From Candidatus Atribacteria bacterium (GTDB lineage Bacteria; Atribacterota; Atribacteria; Atribacterales; Caldatribacteriaceae), in NCBI GenBank assembly GCA_029982105.1, contig JARRCQ010000007.1:1-16809 (forward strand): 16,809 bases of DNA, in the 5' to 3' direction. Below the pieces are notes generated by a model, which saw nothing but the letters and a program-made list of their open reading frames with translations, did not search any database and was not told the origin of the DNA. Made by a program: the position numbers and the translations under genes. Of the stretch, positions 1-7,794 are shown piece by piece (positions within the stretch are counted from its first letter, which is position 1; each line of letters opens with the position of its first letter).

Positions 1-540
1 GCGCTTCTGTGCCACCGCTGCAGAGCTTTTCCCTTCCATTTTGACGCTGCTCGAGCAGTAGCGCTTTACACTTCTCCTCTCCGGGATTGTATCCACGCTT
101 TTAAATATCAAGGTTTTATCTCTTTTCGCTTTCTATTTGGTGAGCTACTTTGTGAGTACTTAGAGGAAAACCCTTTTTGGAGAGAAGTAGATGCTCTTTT
201 ACCTGTTCCCTTACACCCTGCTCGCCTTAAAGAGCGGGGATTTAACCAATCGCTTATTCTTGCTGAGGAAATTGCAAAACGTTTTCCTCTTCCCATTATT
301 TCTAAAGGAGTAAGGAGGATAAGACCTACCTTGCCTCAAGTGGGCTTGAAAGTTAAAGAGAGAAGAAAAAATGTGCAAGGAGCTTTTGAAATAAAAGAAG
401 CCCATCTTTTCCAGAATAAACGAATTCTCATAGTTGATGATGTCCTGACCTCTCGCTCTACTGTGGATAGTTTGAGTCAGACCTTAAAAAAAGGAGGAGC
501 AGGGGAAGTTTTGGTTTTAGCTCTCGCTTCCGGAAAATGA
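1..540 (+). CDS. comF: ComF-family phosphoribosyltransferase-like protein, 5' end missing
   Basis: The gene enters from the left edge in frame 1 and ends with TGA at 538-540, so 179 codons are visible. The first visible residues carry a CHRC cysteine pair (visible residues 4 and 7), which matches the second half of the N-terminal zinc finger of ComF proteins; the first pair lies outside the window. Next come the family blocks SPLRDCIHAFKYQG, PVPLHPARLKERGFNQS and RRIRPTLPQVGL, then ILIVDDVLTSRSTV, which is the PRPP-binding loop of type I phosphoribosyltransferases. In naturally competent bacteria ComF helps in DNA uptake and handling of single-stranded DNA; in many others the role is unknown, and no enzyme reaction is proven. 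It is separated by a promoter region from the next gene and looks unrelated to the sugar operon. Confidence 0.9.
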   Translation, partial: ALLCHRCRAFPFHFDAARAVALYTSPLRDCIHAFKYQGFISFRFLFGELLCEYLEENPFWREVDALLPVPLHPARLKERGFNQSLILAEEIAKRFPLPIISKGVRRIRPTLPQVGLKVKERRKNVQGAFEIKEAHLFQNKRILIVDDVLTSRSTVDSLSQTLKKGGAGEVLVLALASGK

Positions 541-650
541 ATTTTTATTCTTAAAATAAATATATGTTAGTTTTTGAAAATTTGGTTATAAAGTTCATCG
601 GTTATTTACTAATGAATTTGAAATAAAAGATTAATTTTCAGCAAAAATAC

Positions 651-678
651 TTGATTAAAATTAAATCTGTTGTACAAT
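651..678 (+). promoter_or_regulatory. Probable sigma-A/sigma-70-type promoter of the sugar operon
   Basis: The -35 like hexamer TTGATT (651-656) and the -10 like hexamer TACAAT (673-678) are 16 bp apart in an AT-rich stretch. Transcription would start near 685, leaving a leader of about 45 nt before the SorC gene. Seen by pattern only; no extended -10 is present. Confidence 0.55.
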
Positions 679-698
679 ATTTTTGAAAGATTATTCTA

Positions 699-720
699 TT
701 TTTGAATATCAATTCAAAAA
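699..720 (+). promoter_or_regulatory. Perfect palindrome, probable operator for the SorC regulator
   Basis: TTTTTGAAT (699-707) and ATTCAAAAA (712-720) are exact reverse complements separated by ATCA. A half-site-like TTTTTGAAA lies at 680-688, across the expected transcription start. The palindrome sits between the likely start point and the ribosome binding site of the SorC gene, as expected for autoregulation. A similar palindrome precedes the second operon. Confidence 0.5.
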
Positions 721-729
721 GGGAAGAAA

Positions 730-1683
730 ATGAATAATTCTGATTTAGAATTAGTCACCCGCGTTTCCTGGCTTCATTTTATGGAAGGAATGACTCAGCG
801 AGAAATCGCTCGCCATTTGAACATTTCTCAACCCAAAGTAGCTCGTCTCATCGACCGAGCCCAGAAAAGTGGAATAGTAAAAATTTCTATTGAATCTCCT
901 TTAGCTAACTGTCTTTTAATAGAAAAAAAATTGCGTGAACTTTTCCCTTCTCTTGAGGATAGCTTGGTAGTTCCTGCTTCTCCCCAGCGAGACTTGTTTG
1001 AAACCTTAGGGCAAGCAGGAGCTTGGTATTTAGAGAGAGTTCTAAGTGATGGAGATTTGGTAGGTATCGCCTGGGGAAGAACCTTAAAACAGGTAGCTTC
1101 GTCGGTTAAGTCCGCTTCGGTTAAAAATCTTAAGTTTGTTACTTTGGTAGGAGGACTAACCACTTCGGCTTCGCTAAATCCTTACACTATCGGAGAGAAG
1201 TTGGCTTCTATTTTTGAAGGGGAATGTTATTATCTTTATGCTCCAGCAGTTGTAGAAACAGAGGAAATTCGTGATTTTTATCTCCGAGAGCGAATTAATC
1301 AAAAAACTCTTGACTTGGCTCGTCAGGCCAAATGGTCTCTTTTGGGTATTGGGGCAGTTGACCCTCATTACTCTATCTATGCTCTGACTGGTTTTATCGA
1401 CTATCATGAGTGGGAACTTTTGCTTCAAAAGGGAGCAGTGGGAGATATGGTGGGTCAATTTTATAACCGAGAAGGAGAAATCATTGATACTCCCCTGCAT
1501 CGGAGAACTGTGGCTATTCCCTTAGAAGATATCCGCCATATGCCCCATGTAGTTGGTATTGCCGGAGGAGATAATAAAGTAGAAGCTATTTTAGGGGCTT
1601 TACGGGGTGGTTTTATTAATATTCTTATTACTGATGAAGGAACAGCTTTAAAAATTATAGAAAGAGGGGGACAAAATGAGTGA
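730..1683 (+). CDS. SorC-family transcriptional regulator (EryD-like)
   Basis: This 317-residue protein has the full SorC layout. An N-terminal helix-turn-helix (about residues 20-45) reads GMTQREIARHLNISQPKVAR and is followed by GIVKI. A long sugar-phosphate-binding domain follows, with GIAWGRTL and the family's C-terminal block near residues 280-305 (GGDNKVEAILGAL, then ILITDEGTALKI). SorC proteins are usually tetrameric and respond to a phosphorylated sugar intermediate of the operon they control. The N-terminal text resembles EryD, the erythritol regulator, as I remember it. Being the first gene, with a palindrome just upstream, it probably controls itself and the whole locus. The start is ATG with GGGAAG a few bases upstream. 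Its end overlaps the kinase start by 8 bp. Family call is firm; the effector is unknown. Confidence 0.92.
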   Translation: MNNSDLELVTRVSWLHFMEGMTQREIARHLNISQPKVARLIDRAQKSGIVKISIESPLANCLLIEKKLRELFPSLEDSLVVPASPQRDLFETLGQAGAWYLERVLSDGDLVGIAWGRTLKQVASSVKSASVKNLKFVTLVGGLTTSASLNPYTIGEKLASIFEGECYYLYAPAVVETEEIRDFYLRERINQKTLDLARQAKWSLLGIGAVDPHYSIYALTGFIDYHEWELLLQKGAVGDMVGQFYNREGEIIDTPLHRRTVAIPLEDIRHMPHVVGIAGGDNKVEAILGALRGGFINILITDEGTALKIIERGGQNE

Positions 1684-2620
1684 AATAACCTGCATAGGAA
1701 TATTGGTAGCTGACTTGGTAGGACGTCCTATTGACCGCTTTCCAGAAAAAGGAAAACTAATGTTAGTAGAAGATATGGAGCTCCATGCTGGGGGATGTGC
1801 TCATAATACCGGAGTGGATTTAAAGAAATTGGGAGAAGAAGTAAAAGTAGTGGGAAAAGTGGGAAAAGACGGATTGGGAGAGTTTATGATCAATTCTCTG
1901 TGTCGCCATGGAATTGATACGGGAGGAATTTCGGAAGATGATAATAATTATACCTCAGCTACTATGGTGATAGTAGATAGTCGGGGTGAGCGAACTTTTC
2001 TTCATTATCCAGGAGCCAACCGAGGTTTGCGAGGAAAAGATATAGGGGATAGTTTTTTAAGTAATTCACAAATAGTGCATATAGCAGGGAGCTTTCTTAT
2101 GCCTGGTTTTGATGGGGAAGAAACGGCTGAAGTATTGCAAAGAGCAAAAAATTTTGGGGTTATTACTTCCTTAGACACTGCCTGGGATGATACGGGAAAA
2201 TGGTTTTCTACTATTGAACCTGCTCTCCCTTATATTGATATTCTTCTCTCCAACCGTGACGAAGCTCACCATATATCAGGAAAAACTAATCTCCCTGATA
2301 TCGCTCAATTTTTTATGGACTATGGAATAAAAGTAGTGGCTATTAAAATGGGGGAAGAAGGCAGCTTTATTATGACTAAAGAGGAAAAAGTTTTAGTTCC
2401 TCCTTTTTCAGTGGTAGCAGTAGATGGAACAGGGGCAGGTGATGCTTTTTGTGCCGGGTTTTTGGTGGGATACCTGCGAGGCTGGGACCTCTACGAAACG
2501 GGTCGTTTTGCTAATGCTTGTGGAGCTATGTGTGTTAGAAAAATGGGGGCCACCGAAGGGGTAGGAAGTTTAGAAGAAACCTTAGCTTTTATTGAAGAAA
2601 CTGAAGGAAAGAATAAATGA
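1676..2620 (+). CDS. PfkB/ribokinase-family carbohydrate kinase
   Basis: This is a cytoplasmic sugar kinase of 314 residues, the usual PfkB length. Signature 1 is GGCAHNTGVDLKKLG (about residues 38-52). Signature 2 is VDGTGAGDAFCAGFL, with the anion-hole sequence GTGAG and the catalytic base Asp256. The middle has SNRDEAHH and KMGEEGSF, as in other ribokinase-like proteins. Family members phosphorylate a hydroxyl of ribose, fructose, fructose-1-phosphate, tagatose-6-phosphate, inositol-derived keto-deoxy sugars or nucleosides. The sequence does not tell which applies here. The ATG overlaps the regulator's stop by 8 bp and has GAGGGGGAC as ribosome binding site, and its own TGA overlaps the next gene in an ATGA junction. 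In this operon it may phosphorylate a ketose or ketose phosphate late in the pathway. Confidence 0.9.
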   Translation: MSEITCIGILVADLVGRPIDRFPEKGKLMLVEDMELHAGGCAHNTGVDLKKLGEEVKVVGKVGKDGLGEFMINSLCRHGIDTGGISEDDNNYTSATMVIVDSRGERTFLHYPGANRGLRGKDIGDSFLSNSQIVHIAGSFLMPGFDGEETAEVLQRAKNFGVITSLDTAWDDTGKWFSTIEPALPYIDILLSNRDEAHHISGKTNLPDIAQFFMDYGIKVVAIKMGEEGSFIMTKEEKVLVPPFSVVAVDGTGAGDAFCAGFLVGYLRGWDLYETGRFANACGAMCVRKMGATEGVGSLEETLAFIEETEGKNK

Positions 2621-3801
2621 AAAAAGGAATACAATTTGGAGCAGGTAACATTGGACGGGGTTTCATTGGTCACTTGCTTTGGGAATCAGGTTTCGAGATT
2701 ATTTTTGTGGAAGCCAGAGAAGACCTGGTCCAGTTATTGAATGAGCGAAAATCTTATCCTTTGCGTCTTCTCCGAAAAGACGGGAAAGAGGAAGACTTAA
2801 TAATAGATAACCTCAGAGCCTTTTCTACCCAAGAACAAGATAAAGTAGCTAAAGAAATAAAGGAAGGAGATGTGGTATTTACTGCTGTGGGAGTAAAAAA
2901 TCTTCCTTTTATTGCTCCTCTTTTAGCTCAAGGATTAGAATTGCGTTCTCGAGAGGGTGATTTTTTAAATATCTTTCTCTGCGAGAACTTAAAAGATGCT
3001 CCGCAACTATTGAGGAGAGAAATAGAAAAATATCTTTCTCCCACCGGTAAAAAATTTTTGGAAGAGAGAGTGGGATTGGTGGGAACAGTAGTAGCTAGAA
3101 TGGTGCCAGTTATGGGAGAGCGCTACGGAGTAGAGGACCCTCTTTTTGTGGTAGCGGAATCTTACCATCACTTGCCCTTTGATGCTCAGGCGGTAAAAGG
3201 AAAAGTACCAGAAATAACTGGTCTGAAAGCGGCGAGCAATTTTCCGGCAGAAGTAGACAGAAAATTATTTATCCATAATTTAGGTCATGCTACTTTAGCC
3301 TATTTGGGATACCACAAAGGTTATACCTATATCCATGAAGCCATAAAAGATGAAGAAATAAGAAAGGTTCTCGATGGAGCTTGGGAAGAAGTTTCTCGGG
3401 CTCTCTTGCGGAAATATCCCGATTTAGACCCTCGAGAACACCAAGAGTTAGTAACGGACTTGCGAGAGCGGTTTGCTAACCATTTGCTTTTAGACACCCT
3501 AGAGCGGGTAGGGAGGGAGCCTCTGCGAAAGTTGGCACCTGAAGACCGTCTGGTAGGGGGAGCAAACTTGTGTCTCTCGCAGGGGATTTTCCCTCATTAT
3601 ATAGCTATAGCTTGTGGAGCGGCTCTGGCCTATGACTGTTATCGTGATGAAGAAGCGATGAAGCTGCAAAAAATGATTCAGGAAGAGGGAGTAGAAAAAG
3701 TGGTAGAGGAAATATGTGGGGTAAAAACAGAGAGTGAATTAGGTCAGGCCATTGTTTCTGCTTATAAAAATTTTTCACGAGAAAGGAAGGAGTGGAAATA
3801 A
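2617..3801 (+). CDS. mtlD: Mannitol-1-phosphate 5-dehydrogenase family polyol(-phosphate) dehydrogenase
   Basis: The protein has 394 residues, close to E. coli MtlD (about 382). It opens with the MtlD Rossmann motif FGAGNIGRGFIG (residues 7-18). The active-site triad of polyol-specific long-chain dehydrogenases is intact and correctly spaced in RKLFIHNLGHA: Lys216, Asn221 and His224. MtlD converts mannitol-1-phosphate and NAD+ to fructose-6-phosphate and NADH. No PTS gene is visible to supply mannitol-1-phosphate, so the true substrate may be another polyol phosphate made by one of the kinases, or the enzyme may run in reverse. It begins in an ATGA overlap with the PfkB gene and ends immediately before the next ATG. 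The family is clear; the substrate is not. Confidence 0.82.
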   Translation: MKKGIQFGAGNIGRGFIGHLLWESGFEIIFVEAREDLVQLLNERKSYPLRLLRKDGKEEDLIIDNLRAFSTQEQDKVAKEIKEGDVVFTAVGVKNLPFIAPLLAQGLELRSREGDFLNIFLCENLKDAPQLLRREIEKYLSPTGKKFLEERVGLVGTVVARMVPVMGERYGVEDPLFVVAESYHHLPFDAQAVKGKVPEITGLKAASNFPAEVDRKLFIHNLGHATLAYLGYHKGYTYIHEAIKDEEIRKVLDGAWEEVSRALLRKYPDLDPREHQELVTDLRERFANHLLLDTLERVGREPLRKLAPEDRLVGGANLCLSQGIFPHYIAIACGAALAYDCYRDEEAMKLQKMIQEEGVEKVVEEICGVKTESELGQAIVSAYKNFSRERKEWK

Positions 3802-4851
3802 ATGAAAGCAGCAGTATTTTATAGACCAGGTGATATAAGGATAGAAGAGCGTCCTGTGCCATCTGTGGGAAAGGGGGAGATCCTCCTTAAAGTAGAAGCC
3901 TGTGCCATCTGTGGGACTGATGTACGTATTTTTCGTCATGGCCATCACAATGTTCATCCTCCCCAGATTACCGGGCATGAGATTGCTGGAGTGATTGCTG
4001 CTTTAGGAGAAGGGGTGCGGGGATATAAAGAAGGAGAGAGAGTAGCTGTAGCTCCTATATTGCACTGTGGAGAATGTTTTTATTGCCGGAGAGGATTACC
4101 TAATCTCTGTTTGAATTTTGAAGCTCTGGGATACCATCATCCTGGGGCATTTGCTGAGTATATGGTAGTTCCAGAGCGGGCGCTACGAGGAGGAAACATC
4201 AATCGTATTCCCGATAACCTATCTTTTGAGGAAGCTAGTTTAGCTGAGCCTCTGGCTTGTGCCTTGAATGGAGAGTTGCTCTCTCAGGTAGGAGTAGGAG
4301 ATTATGTTTTGATAGTGGGAGCAGGTCCGGTGGGATGTATGCATGTAACGCTCTCTCGTGCTTTAGGGGCGAGTAAAGTTATAGTTTCAGAAGTTCAAGA
4401 AAAGAGACTTTTGATGTCCCAGGAGTTTGGAGCGGACTATTATATTAATCCGGAAAAAGAAAACTTAAAGGAAAAGCTTCTCCAGATTACCGAAGGTGTT
4501 GGCCCTACAGTGATAATTGTTGCTGCTCCAGCCCGAAAAGCTCAAGAAGAAGCTGTGGATTTAGCTGCTTCTCGAGGGCGAATTAATTTTTTTGGGGGTC
4601 TTCCGGGAGATAATAAAATAGCTCACTTAGATAGCAATCTTATTCATTATAAAGAACTTTTTATTCATGGAACTTCTGGCTCTACTCCTCTTCATAATGC
4701 CTGGGCTTTAGAAATGATGGCGGCGGGTAGAGTAGAAGGGAAAAAATTAATCAGTAAAGTGGTGAATTTAGATGAGCTTCCTCAAGCACTTGAAGAAGCG
4801 GAGAGTGGAAATTATTTAAAAATAGTGGTAAAACCTGGAATAGGAGGATAG
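3802..4851 (+). CDS. Zinc-dependent medium-chain polyol/alcohol dehydrogenase, copy 1
   Basis: This 349-residue protein is a complete zinc MDR enzyme related to sorbitol, threonine and butanediol dehydrogenases. Catalytic zinc ligands are Cys37, His59 and Glu60, with Glu149 in AEPLAC as the usual extra acidic ligand. The structural zinc site is the classic four-cysteine lobe, Cys89, Cys92, Cys95 and Cys103. The NAD(P)-binding motif is GAGPVG (173-178). Such enzymes oxidise a secondary hydroxyl of a polyol to a ketone. The ATG follows the previous stop with no gap, and an AAGGAG site lies inside the upstream gene. A close paralogue is at 13471-14520; the two share nearly all of the zinc-binding segment, so they probably act on related substrates or successive carbons. 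Confidence 0.9.
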   Translation: MKAAVFYRPGDIRIEERPVPSVGKGEILLKVEACAICGTDVRIFRHGHHNVHPPQITGHEIAGVIAALGEGVRGYKEGERVAVAPILHCGECFYCRRGLPNLCLNFEALGYHHPGAFAEYMVVPERALRGGNINRIPDNLSFEEASLAEPLACALNGELLSQVGVGDYVLIVGAGPVGCMHVTLSRALGASKVIVSEVQEKRLLMSQEFGADYYINPEKENLKEKLLQITEGVGPTVIIVAAPARKAQEEAVDLAASRGRINFFGGLPGDNKIAHLDSNLIHYKELFIHGTSGSTPLHNAWALEMMAAGRVEGKKLISKVVNLDELPQALEEAESGNYLKIVVKPGIGG

Positions 4852-4853
4852 AG

Positions 4854-6860
4854 ATGGAATCTAAAGACAAACTTATTAAAATGTATCGGGATATGGTGCG
4901 AATTCGCCGTTTTGAGGAAACGGTGAGCGATCTCTTTAGCCAAGATAGGATTAGAGGTACTACCCATCTTTATATTGGAGAAGAAGCTGTGGCAGTGGGA
5001 GCTTGTAACGCCATCAATCCTGATGATTATATTACTTCCACTCACCGAGGGCATGGGCACTGCATTGCCAAAGGTGCTACCTTAGACAAGATGATGGCTG
5101 AGCTCTTTGGTAAAATTACCGGCTATTGTAAAGGTAAAGGTGGGTCTTTACACATTGCTGACCTTAATGCTGGAAATTTAGGAGCTAATGGTATTGTGGG
5201 TGGAGGAATCCCCATTGCTGTGGGCTCAGGGTTAACTGCTAAATATAAAGATACGGGAAAGGTGACGGTGTGTTTTTTTGGTGATGGAGCAGCAAACACT
5301 GGAGCTTTTCACGAAGCCTTAAATTTAGCTGGAGTGTGGAAACTACCAGTAGTCTTTGTTTGTGAAAACAATCTTTATGCTATGTCTGTGCCGGTTAAAG
5401 AAGCTTTTCCCATTCAAGATATCGTAGAAAGAGCCCAATCTTACGGAATGCCTGGAGTGATAGTAGATGGTATGGATGTTTTAGCGGTAAAAGAAGCGGT
5501 GGAAGAAGCAGCCAAAAGAGCCCGTCGAGGGGATGGTCCTACTTTGATTGAATGCAAAACCTATCGCTATTTGGGGCATTCTAAAAGCGACCCCCGGGCT
5601 TACCGGACTAAAGAAGAAGAAAATCAATGGAAAGAAAGAGATGCTATAAAACGATATAAAAAATGGTTGCTGGATAATGGAGTGGCAACAGAAGAAGAGA
5701 TAAAAAAGATTGATGAAGAAGTAGAAAAAGAGGTAGAAGAAGCAGTAGATTTTGCTGAGAAAAGCCCCTATCCCCCACTGGAAGAAATCACTAAAGATGT
5801 ATATGTAGAAGAGGATTTTGCCGAATTGGAGAGAAAGAAAGGAACTAAAGTAGTAAAAGGGATAACTGAATGGAATGGGGAAGTGAGAACTATAACTTAC
5901 CGGGAAGCACTCAATGAAGCACTAAGGGAAGAATTAAAACGAGATGAAAATGTAGTATTGCTGGGAGAAGATATTGCCCTCTATGGAGGAGCTTATGGAG
6001 TAACTCGAGGCCTATGGCAGGAATTTGGAGGAGAGAGAGTCCGCAATACTCCTATATCAGAAGCGGCTATTGTGGGCTGTTGTGTGGGTTCTTCCATCAC
6101 TGGTTTACGGCCGGTAGGGGAAATTATGTATGTTGATTTTGTTGGTTTGTGTATGGACCAATTGGTGAATCAAGGAGCTAAGATCCGGTATATGTTTGGA
6201 GGAAAGGCTCGAGTTCCTATGGTTATTCGCACCGAAGGTGGATGTGGTCGCTCTTCAGGTGCTCACCATGCTCAAAGCCTGGAGGCCTGGTTCTTACATA
6301 CTCCAGGGCTCAAAGTAGTGATGCCTGCTACTCCTTTTGACGCCAAAGGTTTGCTTAAAGCTGCTATTCGGGAAGATAACCCAGTGCTCTTCATTGAACA
6401 CAAGATGATTTATAACAGTCAAGGTCCTGTTCCTCCTGAAGAATATATAATTCCTCTGGGAGTGGCAGAAGTGAAAAGAGAAGGTAAAGATGTAACTATC
6501 ATTGCCTATTCTCGAATGCTCCTTTTTGCTCTTCAGGCAGCAGAGACTCTTGCTCAGGAGGGAATTGAAGTGGAAGTGATAGACCCTCGCACCCTTTCAC
6601 CTTTGGATATGGAAACTATTGCTCAATCGGTTCGAAAAACTAACCGGGTGGTTATCGTTCATGAAGGATGCAAAACCGGAGGAGCAGGAGCAGAGATAGG
6701 AATGAAAATTCAAGAAGAGCTTTTTGATTATTTAGATGCTCCCGTAGTTCGCTTAGGTGCGGCTGATGCTCCGGTTCCTTGTAGTAGATATTTAGAAGAT
6801 AACTCTATTCCCCGACCGGAGAATATAGTTGAAGCAGTGAAAAGTTTAGTGAGGAGGTAG
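4854..6860 (+). CDS. Fused E1 alpha-beta of a 2-oxoacid/acetoin-type dehydrogenase complex
   Basis: One 668-residue frame encodes both E1 subunits. Residues about 1-320 are E1 alpha: the histidine cluster STHRGHGH (His64, His67, His69) and the thiamine-diphosphate motif from GDG at 143 to NN at 172-173. A charged linker (about 320-345) leads to the E1 beta part: the conserved acid in GEDIALYGGAYG (Glu372), the active-site histidines in SGAHHAQS (His471, His472), then PGLKVVMPATPFDAKG. E1 decarboxylates a 2-oxoacid, or cleaves an acetoin-like ketone, and passes the acyl group to lipoylated E2. Separate AcoA and AcoB are about 325-340 residues each, so both halves are full length. With AcoX and E2 further on, an acetoin-type role is more likely than pyruvate dehydrogenase, but the substrate is not readable. 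The start has AGGAGG just upstream. Confidence 0.9.
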   Translation: MESKDKLIKMYRDMVRIRRFEETVSDLFSQDRIRGTTHLYIGEEAVAVGACNAINPDDYITSTHRGHGHCIAKGATLDKMMAELFGKITGYCKGKGGSLHIADLNAGNLGANGIVGGGIPIAVGSGLTAKYKDTGKVTVCFFGDGAANTGAFHEALNLAGVWKLPVVFVCENNLYAMSVPVKEAFPIQDIVERAQSYGMPGVIVDGMDVLAVKEAVEEAAKRARRGDGPTLIECKTYRYLGHSKSDPRAYRTKEEENQWKERDAIKRYKKWLLDNGVATEEEIKKIDEEVEKEVEEAVDFAEKSPYPPLEEITKDVYVEEDFAELERKKGTKVVKGITEWNGEVRTITYREALNEALREELKRDENVVLLGEDIALYGGAYGVTRGLWQEFGGERVRNTPISEAAIVGCCVGSSITGLRPVGEIMYVDFVGLCMDQLVNQGAKIRYMFGGKARVPMVIRTEGGCGRSSGAHHAQSLEAWFLHTPGLKVVMPATPFDAKGLLKAAIREDNPVLFIEHKMIYNSQGPVPPEEYIIPLGVAEVKREGKDVTIIAYSRMLLFALQAAETLAQEGIEVEVIDPRTLSPLDMETIAQSVRKTNRVVIVHEGCKTGGAGAEIGMKIQEELFDYLDAPVVRLGAADAPVPCSRYLEDNSIPRPENIVEAVKSLVRR

Positions 6861-6864
6861 TGGT

Positions 6865-7794
6865 GTGGCTAAAGTAGAATTGGGCATTAACAATTGTTTT
6901 GCTTTAGGTCGTTATCCGGAGCCGGAGGAATGGCTCCGGATAGTCAAAGAAGAACTGGGTTTACAACATGTCCAGTTTTCTTTTGACCTTTTAGACCCGG
7001 TAATCATTGATGAGGAGATAGTAAAAGAAAAGTGTGCTTTTATTCGCCGCTTAGCTGAAGAATGGGGAGTAAAAATAGACACCGCAGTCACCGGAGAAGC
7101 GGCTCACAAGTTTAATTTGCTTTTAGACCCTGACCCGGGGATGCGTCGCTCGTATCTGCGATGGTATGAAAAAATGGTGCGAGCTGCTTCTCTTTTGGGA
7201 GCGAATGGCTCAGGTATTTATATGGGAAGTTTGAGCAACAAAGATGTCGCTGACCCTGAGAGAAAAGCATATCTAACTGAGGTGCTTATAGAAGAAATTG
7301 CTTACTTAGCTTTTGTTGCTCAGGAAGCGGGACAGAAATATCTTTTGTGGGAACCTATGTCTCTTCCTCGAGAAATGCCATCTACCATCGATGAGACAAA
7401 AAAATTGTGGGAACGAGTGAACAAGAAATCCCGTATTCCAGTGCTTTTGTGTGTTGATGTGGGACATGGTTATTATCGCTCCTCAGACCCTCGAGACCTG
7501 GATTATTACTCCTGGCTTCGAGAGCTGGCTCATCTTTCCCCTTCCATTCATATGCAGCAGACCGACCGAAAAGGGAGTCGACACTGGACTTTTACCGAAG
7601 AAAATAATGCTCAAGGAGTAATCGCTCCAGAGCGGGTTTTGGAAGCTATTGAAGCTTCAGGGGCGAAAGAAGTGGTTTTAGTGTTTGAGTTTTTCTTTTC
7701 TGCCCATGCTCTAAGTGATGAGAGCGCTTTAGATGGTATGAAAAAGAGTGTAGATTACTGGAAGAAAGCTTTGGCTCGTTTCTATGGAAAGTAA
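6865..7794 (+). CDS. Xylose-isomerase-like TIM-barrel sugar (phosphate) isomerase/epimerase, EryC-like
   Basis: The protein has 309 residues with the divalent-metal pattern of the xylose-isomerase-like TIM barrels: Glu163 in WEPMS, Asp198 in CVDVGHG, His229 in SIHMQQTD and Glu275 in FEFFF. The blocks WEPMSLPREMPST, CVDVGHGYYRSSDPRD and HMQQTDRKGSRHWTFTEENN resemble EryC-type tetrulose-phosphate isomerases as I remember them; this is recollection, not a search. Such enzymes epimerise or isomerise a ketose or ketose phosphate. The start is GTG at 6865, chosen because GAGGAGG sits 7 bp upstream. It lies 4 bp after the E1 stop and overlaps the transporter by 11 bp. A strong hairpin lies in codons 17-26. 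The substrate may be a four-carbon keto sugar phosphate. Confidence 0.82.
   Translation: MAKVELGINNCFALGRYPEPEEWLRIVKEELGLQHVQFSFDLLDPVIIDEEIVKEKCAFIRRLAEEWGVKIDTAVTGEAAHKFNLLLDPDPGMRRSYLRWYEKMVRAASLLGANGSGIYMGSLSNKDVADPERKAYLTEVLIEEIAYLAFVAQEAGQKYLLWEPMSLPREMPSTIDETKKLWERVNKKSRIPVLLCVDVGHGYYRSSDPRDLDYYSWLRELAHLSPSIHMQQTDRKGSRHWTFTEENNAQGVIAPERVLEAIEASGAKEVVLVFEFFFSAHALSDESALDGMKKSVDYWKKALARFYGK
6913..6942 (+). repeat. Perfect 11-bp stem hairpin inside the coding sequence
   Basis: TATCCGGAGCC (6913-6923) and GGCTCCGGATA (6932-6942) are exact reverse complements with the 8-nt loop GGAGGAAT; two further G-T pairs could extend the base. It lies about 50 nt after the GTG start of the EryC-like gene, just downstream of the E1 gene. 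Confidence 0.7.

Larger units (their letters stand above)
541..729 (+). promoter_or_regulatory. AT-rich control region upstream of the first operon
   Basis: This stretch carries no gene. It holds a promoter-like element, a perfect palindrome and three same-strand copies of TTTTTGAA (starting at 571, 680 and 699). No hairpin followed by a T-run is apparent after the comF stop, so I cannot place a terminator. Confidence 0.6.

Noticed and set aside
5800..5900. E1 fusion as a sequencing error that removed a stop between two genes
   Set aside because: The linker is a smooth charged stretch in one frame with no stray ribosome binding site plus ATG at the junction, and fused E1 proteins are known.
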